A DNA stretch of 64,000 nt from Oscillospiraceae bacterium (lineage in GTDB: Bacteria; Bacillota; Clostridia; Oscillospirales; Ruminococcaceae). A program made the translations under genes and the position numbers. Below, piece by piece: positions 8,109 to 14,713 of the stretch. The notes below the pieces were generated by a model. That model saw nothing but the letters and a program-made list of their open reading frames with translations. It had not been told where the DNA came from and did not search any database. How positions within the stretch are numbered: position 1 is the first letter of the stretch; each line of letters starts with the position of its first letter. The stretch is taken from NCBI GenBank assembly GCA_022835495.1, contig BQOK01000001.1, forward strand, positions 1,674,001 through 1,738,000. The letters are read 5' to 3'.

Positions 8109-8141
8109 ATTTTATCCACGCCCCCCCGTGAGGGGAGCGAC
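8109..8141 (-). repeat. Solitary CRISPR-like repeat inside the prophage (candidate RNA anti-CRISPR)
   Basis: A 33-base match to the repeat of the array at 63123-64000, in the same orientation (crRNA sense on minus). On the minus strand the first 18 bases, starting GTCGCTCCCC, are identical. Differences are a G-run lengthened by one with one A-to-G change, and one base missing near the 3' end (GGATAAAAT for GGATAGAAAT). The stem is kept: GCTCCCC still pairs, with T-A turned into T-G. No second repeat lies within spacer distance on either side. On the minus strand it is followed after 7 bases by a small hairpin (8087-8101) and then the ribosome binding site of the DUF4041 gene. Confidence 0.85.
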
Positions 8142-8259
8142 AACTTGGAAAACTGTTTCCGGGAATTTGCCAAAGTTTGCCTATTGCTTGCAGGGAGATA
8201 TTCCCAATGATAAAATAAAAATGTCGAAAATGGTAGATATTGGGGTAACTGTTGACCCT

Positions 8260-8289
8260 AATATATCACATTATGGGTACTTTTGTCTG
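8260..8289 (-). promoter_or_regulatory. Possible minus-strand promoter for the solitary repeat and DUF4041 gene
   Basis: On the minus strand CAGACA (8289-8284), 18-bp spacer, TATATT (8265-8260). An imperfect dyad (CCCTAAT...ATTATGGG on the plus strand, 8256-8278) covers the -10. A transcript from here would carry the solitary repeat about 110 bases from its 5' end. Confidence 0.4.
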
Positions 8290-8321
8290 GACTTTTTGCT
8301 GTGATGATGTAGAAATAGTTA

Positions 8322-8375
8322 AACAACTTTTTGTTGTTAATGCGCATTGAATACAACCTGATGTTGTATTATGAT
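8322..8375 (+). promoter_or_regulatory. Promoter with two related operator palindromes
   Basis: TTGAAT (8347-8352), 17-bp spacer, TATGAT (8370-8375). The spacer is a perfect 7-bp palindrome with a 5-base gap (ATACAAC-CTGAT-GTTGTAT, 8351-8369). A second copy of the same kind (AACAAC-TTTTT-GTTGTT) is centred at 8330, 30 bp upstream, about three helical turns. This is a typical two-site repressor layout; the binding protein is unknown. Confidence 0.7.
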
Positions 8376-8423
8376 AGAAGCAAGGAATTTCGATCGGGCT
8401 TGTGCGGAGAAAGTGAGGCGCTT

Positions 8424-8531
8424 ATGGAAACAACCCAATCTTTACTAAACGCTATTGAAAAGATGCTTCAGAAGGCAACCGAAAGGGAGTTGAAGATTGT
8501 CTACCAATTTTTGCGGAGTTTATTGGGATAA
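8424..8531 (+). CDS. 35-residue phage small protein
   Basis: METTQSLLNAIEKMLQKATE... is an amphipathic, Leu/Lys-rich peptide ending in FLRSLLG. GTGAGG lies 8 bases before the ATG and a strong operator-bearing promoter lies 50 bases upstream. It converges on the repressor gene. Resembles short unnamed ORFs seen beside repressors in Firmicute prophages; function unknown. Confidence 0.55.
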   Translation: METTQSLLNAIEKMLQKATERELKIVYQFLRSLLG

Positions 8532-8537
8532 ATTCCG

Positions 8538-8903
8538 TTACTTTCCTTCGTCAGCCATTGCCTGAGCCATCTTTTCTAGCAATGCCCATTCTTTTTCATC
8601 CAGTTTAGACAACATGGTAATAAAACGTTTTTTATAGCTGTCTTCTTCGCGCATTGTAGCGCCGATGAAGGCGGCTATTTTTTCGTCGCGGCTCAAAGGA
8701 TCAAACATTTCTGCCGCGCCAGTTCGCAGCCAAATTTCAGATACACCAAATTCACGACAAATAGAAAGGATGACCGCATCGGAGGGAGTTCTCAAGCCGG
8801 TTTCATAATTTGTTATGGTATTTGCTTTAACACCTATGTGGGTACCGAAATCTGCTTGGGTTAAACCCAATTGCTTTCTTAAGGCCTTTATACGCTCATT
8901 CAT
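8538..8903 (-). CDS. CI-like XRE-family phage repressor
   Basis: 121 residues with an N-terminal XRE helix-turn-helix (RIKALRKQLGLTQADFGT, then NTITNYETGLRTPS) and a short C-terminal helical part, with no S24 peptidase domain, so release from DNA would not follow the RecA/LexA-type cleavage route. ATG 8903 follows AGAGGTGA; a GTG in the same frame is inside that site. It is divergent from the early operon, with the early promoter and its dyad in the 140-bp gap; presumably it keeps that operon off. Confidence 0.9.
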   Translation of the reverse strand: MNERIKALRKQLGLTQADFGTHIGVKANTITNYETGLRTPSDAVILSICREFGVSEIWLRTGAAEMFDPLSRDEKIAAFIGATMREEDSYKKRFITMLSKLDEKEWALLEKMAQAMADEGK

Positions 8904-8976
8904 TTTGATCACCTCTAATCTATATTTGATTATACGGTCAAAAAATCACAAAGTCAATATTTTTATTAAAAATCTG

Positions 8977-9005
8977 TTGACAATAATCTCTTTGAGATGT
9001 AATAT
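8977..9005 (+). promoter_or_regulatory. Phage early rightward promoter with operator
   Basis: TTGACA (8977-8982), 17-bp spacer, TAATAT (9000-9005; an overlapping TATAAT lies at 9003). The spacer contains ATCTC-TTT-GAGAT (8986-8998), a likely repressor operator. Confidence 0.75.
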
Positions 9006-9041
9006 AATCACAACGAGATTAACGAAGGAGGTGAAAACACA

Positions 9042-9209
9042 ATGACCGAGAATGAAATCCGGGTGCTTACATCGCTGGTAAAAGTAACCGAAAAGCTTTC
9101 TGACCTGGACAAGGGGCGGCTGCTTGGCTTCGGCGAGTGCATGGCTACGGATAAGGTGCGTGACAGCACGCTGAGGAAGCAAAACCTCAATACCCAACCA
9201 GGAAGGTAA
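9042..9209 (+). CDS. First gene of the phage early operon, 55-residue hypothetical
   Basis: Begins MTENEIRVLTSLVKVTEKLSDL, abbreviated MTENEIRVLTSLV; follows a near-perfect AAGGAGGTGA site 8 bases upstream. Placed where Cro would be, but no helix-turn-helix can be made out. Function unknown. Confidence 0.65.
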   Translation: MTENEIRVLTSLVKVTEKLSDLDKGRLLGFGECMATDKVRDSTLRKQNLNTQPGR

Positions 9210-9249
9210 AACAAAAGCCGCCCGTAGGCGGCAGGAAGCGAGGTGAAGC

Positions 9250-9456
9250 ATGAAAATCATCTTTCAAGGTGACCCCAAAGAAATTGCCACTCTTGTATTC
9301 GCGGTACAAGAGCGGCGAAATCCTACGGTGAACCAGTTAGTGCTTGATGCCGTTAATAATGCAGCCGGCATGCAGGATGGCGCTCTCTGGGATACCGCTA
9401 TGACAGACAACAGTTCCGAAGTGGTCAAGGATATGGCTGTGAAATACGGGGATTGA
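9250..9456 (+). CDS. 68-residue phage hypothetical
   Basis: MKIIFQGDPKEIATLVFAVQ start, preceded by GGAAGCGAGGTG. No recognised domain. Second gene of the early operon; the next gene follows after about 15 bases. Confidence 0.6.
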   Translation: MKIIFQGDPKEIATLVFAVQERRNPTVNQLVLDAVNNAAGMQDGALWDTAMTDNSSEVVKDMAVKYGD

Positions 9457-9472
9457 AATGGAGGCGAGAGCA

Positions 9473-9703
9473 ATGCCCAAAGTAAAGTATCTTACACCCT
9501 TAAAAGTAGACCTTTTCCCATACACGCTGGAAAGGCTACGGACGCTGGCTGATCGCAAGGGTATGGACAAACTGACTTATCCGCAGGGAAAGATGGCCGA
9601 TCTGATTGGGGTTTCTCCCCAAACGCTCGCTCGGAAAGGACTAACGGGAGACTTTATTACCATAGAACAAGCGGCATTGGCCTTTGCAGGGGAGTGGCCA
9701 TGA
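9473..9703 (+). CDS. Small phage HTH protein (Cro/excisionase-like)
   Basis: 76 residues. The second half (GKMADLIGVSPQTLARKGLTG) reads as a helix-turn-helix; the first half is basic. ATG 9473 is 8 bases after GGAGG; the ATG at 9458 contains that site. Position in the early operon suits a Cro-like regulator or excisionase. Not assignable further. Confidence 0.6.
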   Translation: MPKVKYLTPLKVDLFPYTLERLRTLADRKGMDKLTYPQGKMADLIGVSPQTLARKGLTGDFITIEQAALAFAGEWP

Positions 9704-9996
9704 ACAAACAAAAAGAAGGCGCCCGGCTGCAGCAACAGCCGAACGCCCAACCCCAGAGGGGTGCCATCGATTGCCTGGATGACACCTCCATTGTACGCCA
9801 AGCATGGCGCGTGGTCAAGCGCTTTGCCGCCCTGATGGGCTGCGTGGTCCTGGCGCTGATCATGATCATGTTTGCAGGCGCCCCTCTCATGGGGGGCATG
9901 AGCTGGACCGCCAGTGCAGCGCTCATCAGTACAGCCGGGTGGCTGTGCTGGGTGTGCTACCACCTGGCCGACGATATGGAGGGAAAACAAAAATGA
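9700..9996 (+). CDS. Small phage membrane protein
   Basis: 98 residues with a polar N-terminal 40 and two hydrophobic helices (LMGCVVLALIMIMFAG and ASAALISTAGWLCWVCY). Overlaps the stop of the previous gene by 4 bases and is followed by an ATGA overlap with the next, so it is translationally coupled. Function unknown. Confidence 0.65.
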   Translation: MNKQKEGARLQQQPNAQPQRGAIDCLDDTSIVRQAWRVVKRFAALMGCVVLALIMIMFAGAPLMGGMSWTASAALISTAGWLCWVCYHLADDMEGKQK

Positions 9997-10220
9997 AGCA
10001 CTATGAAATCACGCTCACGAACGGCGGCTACCCGCTGGTGTACAAATGCAACACGATCTCGTCCGCGTATGGCTGTGTTGAGGAATTGGTTTGTCGGATA
10101 CCCATGATTAGCGTTGATCTGAATGACGCCATGGAAGCCCTCGTGGATATGGAGCGAGGCAAGACTTTGAAGCATGGAAATTATCAGTGCCTGGTCGAAG
10201 TCAAAGATGGGGAGGCGTGA
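9993..10220 (+). CDS. 75-residue phage hypothetical
   Basis: MKHYEITLTNGGYPLVYKCN start; the ATG overlaps the preceding stop. Beta-rich, no recognised domain. Part of the coupled small-gene run of the early operon. Confidence 0.6.
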   Translation: MKHYEITLTNGGYPLVYKCNTISSAYGCVEELVCRIPMISVDLNDAMEALVDMERGKTLKHGNYQCLVEVKDGEA

Positions 10221-10222
10221 CC

Positions 10223-10426
10223 ATGAAACTTGAAGCTACCGGAAATATCTACATCAGCCCCGGCGCACTGAACGTAAACGAGATTAATCTGTTGAAGACC
10301 ATCACCAAGAGCTTTGGCGGTGTCGGGTACGACGGCGCTAGCCTGATTGGCCACATCAGCATCTACATCACCCCCATCGACAAAACCTGTACCATCGACG
10401 GCCAGGCGGTCGAGGCCGAAACATGA
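10223..10426 (+). CDS. 67-residue phage hypothetical
   Basis: MKLEATGNIYISPGALNVNE start with GGGGAGGCG 5 bases upstream. No recognised domain; overlaps the next gene by 4 bases (ATGA). Confidence 0.6.
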   Translation: MKLEATGNIYISPGALNVNEINLLKTITKSFGGVGYDGASLIGHISIYITPIDKTCTIDGQAVEAET

Positions 10427-10710
10427 CAGCCCTCACCCGTGACCTGCGGCGCATGGCCTCGGCCCAGGAGGCAGGCCTTGCCGCCCAGGAGCGCCGCAGC
10501 TTTATGCCGCCCCGTTATGCCACCCCTGCCGCCCGCTGCCCAGTATGCGGCCAGCGCCTGGCAGAGAGCGACGAGCTGGCCTACGCACTCACAGGCGTGG
10601 CACGGGGCGAATGCCTGGGCTGCCAGTATTGTATAAATATCAACGACCTGGAGCAGGCCGCCGACCTGCTCCGTTACACCGCATGGGAGGTGGATGATCC
10701 ATGGCAATGA
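10423..10710 (+). CDS. Phage zinc-ribbon-like protein
   Basis: 95 residues with two CxxC pairs, CPVC at about residue 39 and CLGCQYC at about 64, spaced as in a zinc ribbon. Basic N terminus. Starts inside the ATGA overlap with the previous gene. Probably nucleic-acid binding; role unknown. Confidence 0.6.
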   Translation: MTALTRDLRRMASAQEAGLAAQERRSFMPPRYATPAARCPVCGQRLAESDELAYALTGVARGECLGCQYCININDLEQAADLLRYTAWEVDDPWQ

Positions 10711-11195
10711 CCGACGCCCGCGTACAGGCGGGCCTTACAGCACGGCAGGCGGTGCACGCCCTGCGCCAGACCGGCAGCAAGCTGGACAAGCCCCTGCTGA
10801 GCAAGATGGAGCACGGCCTGTGCTACCCCAACCGCGCAGACCGGGACACCCTCGCAGCACTGTACAACACACACCCGGACGCGCTGGCAAGCTATAACGC
10901 CCCGTTTGAGGCTGTTGCAACAGCGCTAGAAACGTCCGAAGCGCCGAGCCAGAGTAAACGCCCGGGCGACCGCCACAGGCTTTCCTGCCGCATTTCCCAT
11001 CGCGTCAGCGCCGAGCAGCGCGCGCAGGTAGACCATGCCGTCAAGCTCTGCGGCTACGGCACGGTTCAGGCGTGGCTTGCCACCTGTACATACCGCCTGT
11101 TGGATGAAGCCGAAAAGCGTGCAAAGACCATGGAAGCGCAGCCGCTGCCGCCCATCGAACTGGGCGGCGAATATGACCCGTTTGGAAAGGAGTAA
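10701..11195 (+). CDS. Phage protein with XRE-like N-terminal HTH
   Basis: 164 residues. The first 55 look like a lambda-repressor-type helix-turn-helix (GLTARQAVHALRQTG, LLSKMEHG); the rest is charged, with a helical RVSAEQRAQVDHAVKLCGYG segment. Starts within the end of the previous gene and is followed 3 bases later by the ERF gene. May regulate the early operon; not otherwise recognised. Confidence 0.6.
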   Translation: MAMTDARVQAGLTARQAVHALRQTGSKLDKPLLSKMEHGLCYPNRADRDTLAALYNTHPDALASYNAPFEAVATALETSEAPSQSKRPGDRHRLSCRISHRVSAEQRAQVDHAVKLCGYGTVQAWLATCTYRLLDEAEKRAKTMEAQPLPPIELGGEYDPFGKE

Positions 11196-11198
11196 CCA

Positions 11199-11834
11199 AT
11201 GACCCTCGCAGAAAAAGTCCTGGAGATCATGAAAGAGGTGCAATATCTCGGCAAAGACGACCACGTGAAATTCAACAGCACCGATTATAAGGCGCTGTCC
11301 GAAGAAAAAGTGACCGCCATCATGCGTAAGAAGTTGGTTGAACAAAAAATCATCGTCTATCCCATTGAGCAGCAATACTCCCGTACCGGGCAAATCTCAC
11401 ACGTCGATACCAAATACCGGATGCAGAATGTCGAAGACCCCGACGATTACATCATCATCGCCTCCGCAGGGGACGGTGCGGACAGCCAGGACAAGGGAAC
11501 CGGGAAGGCGATGACCTATGCCTTTAAGTACATGTGGCTCCGGACGTTTGCCCTCCCCACAGGCGAGGACCCGGACAAAGTTTCATCAGCTGAACTGGAT
11601 GAAAAAGAAAAGCGCGCCGCCATGGCAGCCCAAGAGCGCCCCTGCCGCAAATGCAGCAAACCCATCAAGGGGCTCGTGTACCGCGGGACAAGATATTCCG
11701 CCGCCGACGTGGAGGAAAAGTGGGGCCTGTGCCCGGATTGCTTCAAGGCGGCCGCCGCGTCGAACAGCCTGATCGAGATTTCCGGCAACCGGCTCACGTT
11801 CGGGGGCGGCGACGCAGAACAGGAGCAGGGATGA
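11199..11834 (+). CDS. erf: ERF-family single-strand annealing protein
   Basis: 211 residues. The ERF core is seen in HVKFNSTDYKALSEEKV, KYRMQNVEDPDDYIIIASAGDGADSQDKG (short form: IIIASAGDGADSQDKGTGKAMTYAFKY region), typical of phage annealases whose GxGxxxxDKGxxKA loop marks the DNA-binding core. A C-terminal zinc-finger-like CRKC...CPDC follows. It anneals complementary strands during phage replication/recombination, working with the SSB gene downstream. Confidence 0.85.
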   Translation: MTLAEKVLEIMKEVQYLGKDDHVKFNSTDYKALSEEKVTAIMRKKLVEQKIIVYPIEQQYSRTGQISHVDTKYRMQNVEDPDDYIIIASAGDGADSQDKGTGKAMTYAFKYMWLRTFALPTGEDPDKVSSAELDEKEKRAAMAAQERPCRKCSKPIKGLVYRGTRYSAADVEEKWGLCPDCFKAAAASNSLIEISGNRLTFGGGDAEQEQG

Positions 11835-12074
11835 TGGAAGACACAAACTTTGACCTGGTAAACCAGCTGGCAGGCAAAACCGCCCTGCTGGACACTGCAA
11901 TCCGGGCCCTGGGCAAGCGCGGGAACCTATACGCGGAAGCCGAGCGCGACTACCGCTGCGCCCTCTCCAAAAAGATTCTCGTGGAGCGGGACAAGGTGTG
12001 CCCTTCCCGGTTTCGTGGACAGTAAAAATGAAGAAAAAACAGAAAGAAACGCAGGATATCTTGTCGTATCACAC

Positions 12075-12899
12075 TCAGGCGGCGGGATGCTCAGACAAGG
12101 CACGCGCAAAGGCATCCGGAGGACGCCAGCCAATAGAGGAATGCGGGCGCACTGGGTTGTAAAAGGTCTCGATATAAGCGAAGACGTCTGCCATGGCTTG
12201 TGCCCTTGAGGCGAAATGGCGCAGATGGACGCACTCGCACTTGAGGCAGCTGAAGAAGTTTTCGGCCACGGCGTTGTCATAGGGATCGCCCTTGCGGGAC
12301 ATGCTTTGCCGGATGCCGAGGCTGGCGAGACGCTGACGGTAAGCGTAGGCGGCGTATTGGACGCCGCGGTCGGAGTGGAAGATGAGGCCGGGCAGAGGCT
12401 TGCGGCGCCGGACGGCCATGCCGAGGGCGGCGAGAGTGAGATTTGTGTCGATGCGGTCGGAGAAGGCGTAGCCGACGATCTGCTTTGTGCAAAGGTCTTT
12501 CACAACAGCGCAGTAGAGCCAGCCCTCGCCGGTGGGGATATAGGTAATATCGCCGACCCATGCGGTGTCTGGCTTGTCAAAGGAGAAGCGGCGCGCAAGG
12601 AGATTGGGCGCGATGGGGTGCGCGTGTCTTGAGTTGGTCGTGGCTTTGTAGGCACGCCTGCGCGTGGAGGAGATGTTCATCTCGTTCATCAGGCGGTGGA
12701 TGCGCTTGCGCGAGCAGGAAAGCTGCGGGCGGATCAGGTGATACAGGCTGTCCAGCCCAAGGGCGGGATAACGCTGGTGCAGGCTCAGCAGCCGGCGTTT
12801 CAGTTCCTGATCCTTCTGCCGGCGCAAAGAGGGTTTGCGGCCCAGCCATTCGTAGTACCCGCTGCGGGAGACCTCCAGCAGTCGGCATACAAGTTCCAC
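12075..12899 (-). CDS. IS3-family transposase OrfB (copy 1)
   Basis: 274 residues from a GTG at 12899, but the frame stays open upstream to the slippery site, so the real product is an OrfAB fusion made by a -1 frameshift. Retroviral-type integrase core with the three acidic residues in WVGDITYI, FHSDRG and NAVAENFF. An HTH_21-like N-terminal part (RSGYYEWL, RRLLSLHQRYPALG) precedes it. All catalytic residues present. Confidence 0.9.
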   Translation of the reverse strand: MELVCRLLEVSRSGYYEWLGRKPSLRRQKDQELKRRLLSLHQRYPALGLDSLYHLIRPQLSCSRKRIHRLMNEMNISSTRRRAYKATTNSRHAHPIAPNLLARRFSFDKPDTAWVGDITYIPTGEGWLYCAVVKDLCTKQIVGYAFSDRIDTNLTLAALGMAVRRRKPLPGLIFHSDRGVQYAAYAYRQRLASLGIRQSMSRKGDPYDNAVAENFFSCLKCECVHLRHFASRAQAMADVFAYIETFYNPVRPHSSIGWRPPDAFARALSEHPAA

Positions 12900-12943
12900 A
12901 GAGGCCCCCGCGCGGGCCGTACGGATGTACCGGTACTTGTCCT

Positions 12944-13264
12944 CTATGGTTTGGAAAGTATGCCGACGGATTTTTTTAGGATGTCAATGACCCCGTCTTT
13001 CTCTTCAAGCTTCTTGCGCAGTGCTCGAATCTCCGTCTCCAGTTCGCGCAGGCGTCTGGCGTCGCGGTTTTGGCGGTCAGCTTGCCCCGGCGATGGTGCG
13101 CCCGCCGCTTTCAGCCAGCTGCGCAGCGTGTCGATGCAGATGCCGAGTTCCGCGGCCACCTCCCGGCTGGGCCGCCCCTGCTCGGTGACCATCCGCACTG
13201 CCCCCGCCTTGAAGGCCTCATCGTAACGCGGCGGCGCTGGGTGCTTTCGTTCTTTGGTTGACAT
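12944..13264 (-). CDS. IS3-family transposase OrfA (copy 1)
   Basis: 106 residues: a helix-turn-helix of the HTH_8/terminase-like type (YDEAFKAGAVRMVTEQGRPS, AELGICIDTLRSWLK) and a leucine-zipper-like coiled coil (LRELETEIRALRKKLEEKD). It ends just after an A7 run on the minus strand (12977-12971); a -1 slip there continues into the OrfB frame. Confidence 0.9.
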   Translation of the reverse strand: MSTKERKHPAPPRYDEAFKAGAVRMVTEQGRPSREVAAELGICIDTLRSWLKAAGAPSPGQADRQNRDARRLRELETEIRALRKKLEEKDGVIDILKKSVGILSKP

Positions 13265-13502
13265 TTTTCATTACCCCTTTCCATTATACAGATTGTTTTT
13301 CTGTCCGGCAAATCGGGTATGGGGGCAAAGGGCACCCCGGTAACGATCATCACCGACGTGTGCAAGGGCGACAGCGAGATCGCCGAGCTTCGTTTCAAGC
13401 GGGATTGCGCGGAGGTATCCTATAAAGCCGCGCTGGAAGCGATCAACAGCTATAAGCTTCAAATCCGCATTTTGGACGCGCAGATCGAAAGGGAGTGGCA
13501 CA

Positions 13503-13856
13503 GTGCTTAACGAATACGGCGCCCCCCTGGACCGCAACGGTTACGCCCCCAGCATCGTACAGGCAGACACGGACGAGCGCTGCTGGCTCTGCGGCGGCAG
13601 CGCATGGGACGGTCTGGAGCGGCATGAGATTTTCGGAGGCTGGGGCCGGCGCGAAAAGAGCAAGCGCCTGGGCCTGTGGCTCACGCTCTGCCGCCGCTGC
13701 CACCAAGAAAGCCCGATGGCGGTGCACCAAAACGCCAACACCATGGCTCTGCTGCATCAGGTCGGCCAAAAGGCCGTCATGCAACACTATGGCTGGGATA
13801 CCAACCAATTCATCATCGCGTTCGGCAAAAACTACATAACGGAGGACGAAAAATGA
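13503..13856 (+). CDS. Phage HNH-like / treble-clef protein
   Basis: 117 residues with CWLCGG, then LERHEIFGG and LCRRCHQ, the spacing of an HNH zinc finger nuclease; the first catalytic His would be in RHEIF. GTG start at 13503 overlaps the end of the IS-split gene, with GGGAGTGG upstream. Probably a structure-selective or nicking enzyme, though some relatives are inactive. Confidence 0.65.
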   Translation: MLNEYGAPLDRNGYAPSIVQADTDERCWLCGGSAWDGLERHEIFGGWGRREKSKRLGLWLTLCRRCHQESPMAVHQNANTMALLHQVGQKAVMQHYGWDTNQFIIAFGKNYITEDEK

Positions 13857-14290
13857 AACCAGCGGATTTACAGATTGACATGTTCAAACACCACATAAAG
13901 TGCCCCGGTTCGGTGTGCTACGCCACAGAAGGCGAGTACATTTACTTTTCCATTGACGGCATCTCTGCGTTTGCCCTTCCTGCAAATGAGGTGTGCATCG
14001 ATCTCAAAAAACTCCGGGAGATTGAGAGTTTGAAAAAGCATTTTATGCTCACGAAAAAAGATAGGGAGGTGCAGCCCACAGGCATCTATGTGCAATGCGC
14101 CGATTGTTTGAACCGAAAGCTCAAGTGCGACACCTTTTCGGTCTATGTCAAAAAGACCCTGTTTGACCGCTATACATACCAGAAGCTTTACTGTGAGAGC
14201 CCTGTTTCCCCGGTAAAGCTTGTGCCGAAAGATAACCGGGTGACCGCTGTCGTTCTTCCGGTGCGTGTAATGGGGGATGAAACATGCTGA
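13853..14290 (+). CDS. 145-residue phage hypothetical
   Basis: Starts at the ATGA overlap with the HNH-like gene (MKPADLQIDMFKHHI). Contains CADCLNRKLKC, a possible metal site. Overlaps ssb by 7 bases. No recognised family. Confidence 0.6.
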   Translation: MKPADLQIDMFKHHIKCPGSVCYATEGEYIYFSIDGISAFALPANEVCIDLKKLREIESLKKHFMLTKKDREVQPTGIYVQCADCLNRKLKCDTFSVYVKKTLFDRYTYQKLYCESPVSPVKLVPKDNRVTAVVLPVRVMGDETC

Positions 14291-14703
14291 ATGTAATTGC
14301 TCTAATGGGCCGGCTGGTGGCCGACCCGGAACTGCGCCACACCCCGCAGGGCGTGAGCGTGACCACCTTCACCATTGCCGTGGACCGCAGCTTTGTGCGC
14401 CAGGGCGAAGAACGTCAGGCCGACTTCATCGACATTGTAGCCTGGCGCTCCAGTGCCGAGTTTGTCTGCAAATACTTCCAGAAGGGTTCCCTCATCGCCG
14501 TGAACGGCAGGCTGGAAACCCGAACCTACCAGGATAAAAACGGAAACAACCGCAAGGCGTTCGAGGTGGTGGCCGACAACGTGCACTTTGCAGGCAGCAA
14601 AACGGACGCAGGGGAACAAAAAGGGCGCGCATGGGCCCCTGCCACCCCTGCGATTGAAGACGATTTTACCGTGATCGGCGACAACGAAGACCTGCCGTTC
14701 TAA
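14284..14703 (+). CDS. ssb: Phage single-stranded DNA-binding protein
   Basis: 139 residues, OB fold: MLNVIALMGRLVADPELR, TTFTIAVDR, FIDIVAWR, YFQKGSLIAVNGRLETRTY-type segments in family order, then a disordered linker and the acidic tip DNEDLPF that recruits partner proteins. Binds ssDNA during phage replication. In the replication block between recombination and initiation genes. Confidence 0.95.
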   Translation: MLNVIALMGRLVADPELRHTPQGVSVTTFTIAVDRSFVRQGEERQADFIDIVAWRSSAEFVCKYFQKGSLIAVNGRLETRTYQDKNGNNRKAFEVVADNVHFAGSKTDAGEQKGRAWAPATPAIEDDFTVIGDNEDLPF

Positions 14704-14713
14704 GGAGGCCAGC

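Larger units (their letters stand above)
11997..13327 (-). mobile_element. IS3-family insertion sequence, copy 1, with target duplication
   Basis: 1331 bp, apparently identical to 17507-18837. Imperfect ends: TGTGCCC...TTCGTGGACAG on the left and, reversed, TGCCCCC...TTGCCGGACAG on the right. Flanked by AAGG at 11993-11996 and 13328-13331, a 4-bp target duplication that proves a simple insertion. Encodes overlapping OrfA and OrfB on the minus strand. Confidence 0.9.
11831..13510 (+). pseudogene. Phage hypothetical gene split by IS copy 1
   Basis: Codons from ATG 11831 to 11996 and from 13328 to the stop at 13510 form one frame of about 112 codons when the 1331-bp IS and one copy of the AAGG duplication are removed (...ILVERDKGTPVTII...). 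The rejoined protein is of a kind that commonly follows ERF genes in Firmicute phages (ERDYR, DIAELRFKRD-type segments). The insertion is recent: the frame after the IS is unbroken. Confidence 0.85.

Noticed and set aside
8101-8117. TGGCAC-type sigma-54 promoter near the solitary repeat
   Set aside because: The -12 GC element is missing at the required distance; the similarity is only to the -24 part.
12216-12632. Open frames on the plus strand of the IS copies (also 17726-18142)
   Set aside because: They lie opposite OrfB with GC-driven openness and have no ribosome binding site or homology.
13319-13510. A separate short gene after IS copy 1
   Set aside because: It is the 3' part of the gene interrupted at 11996; the frame is restored when the IS and one AAGG are removed.
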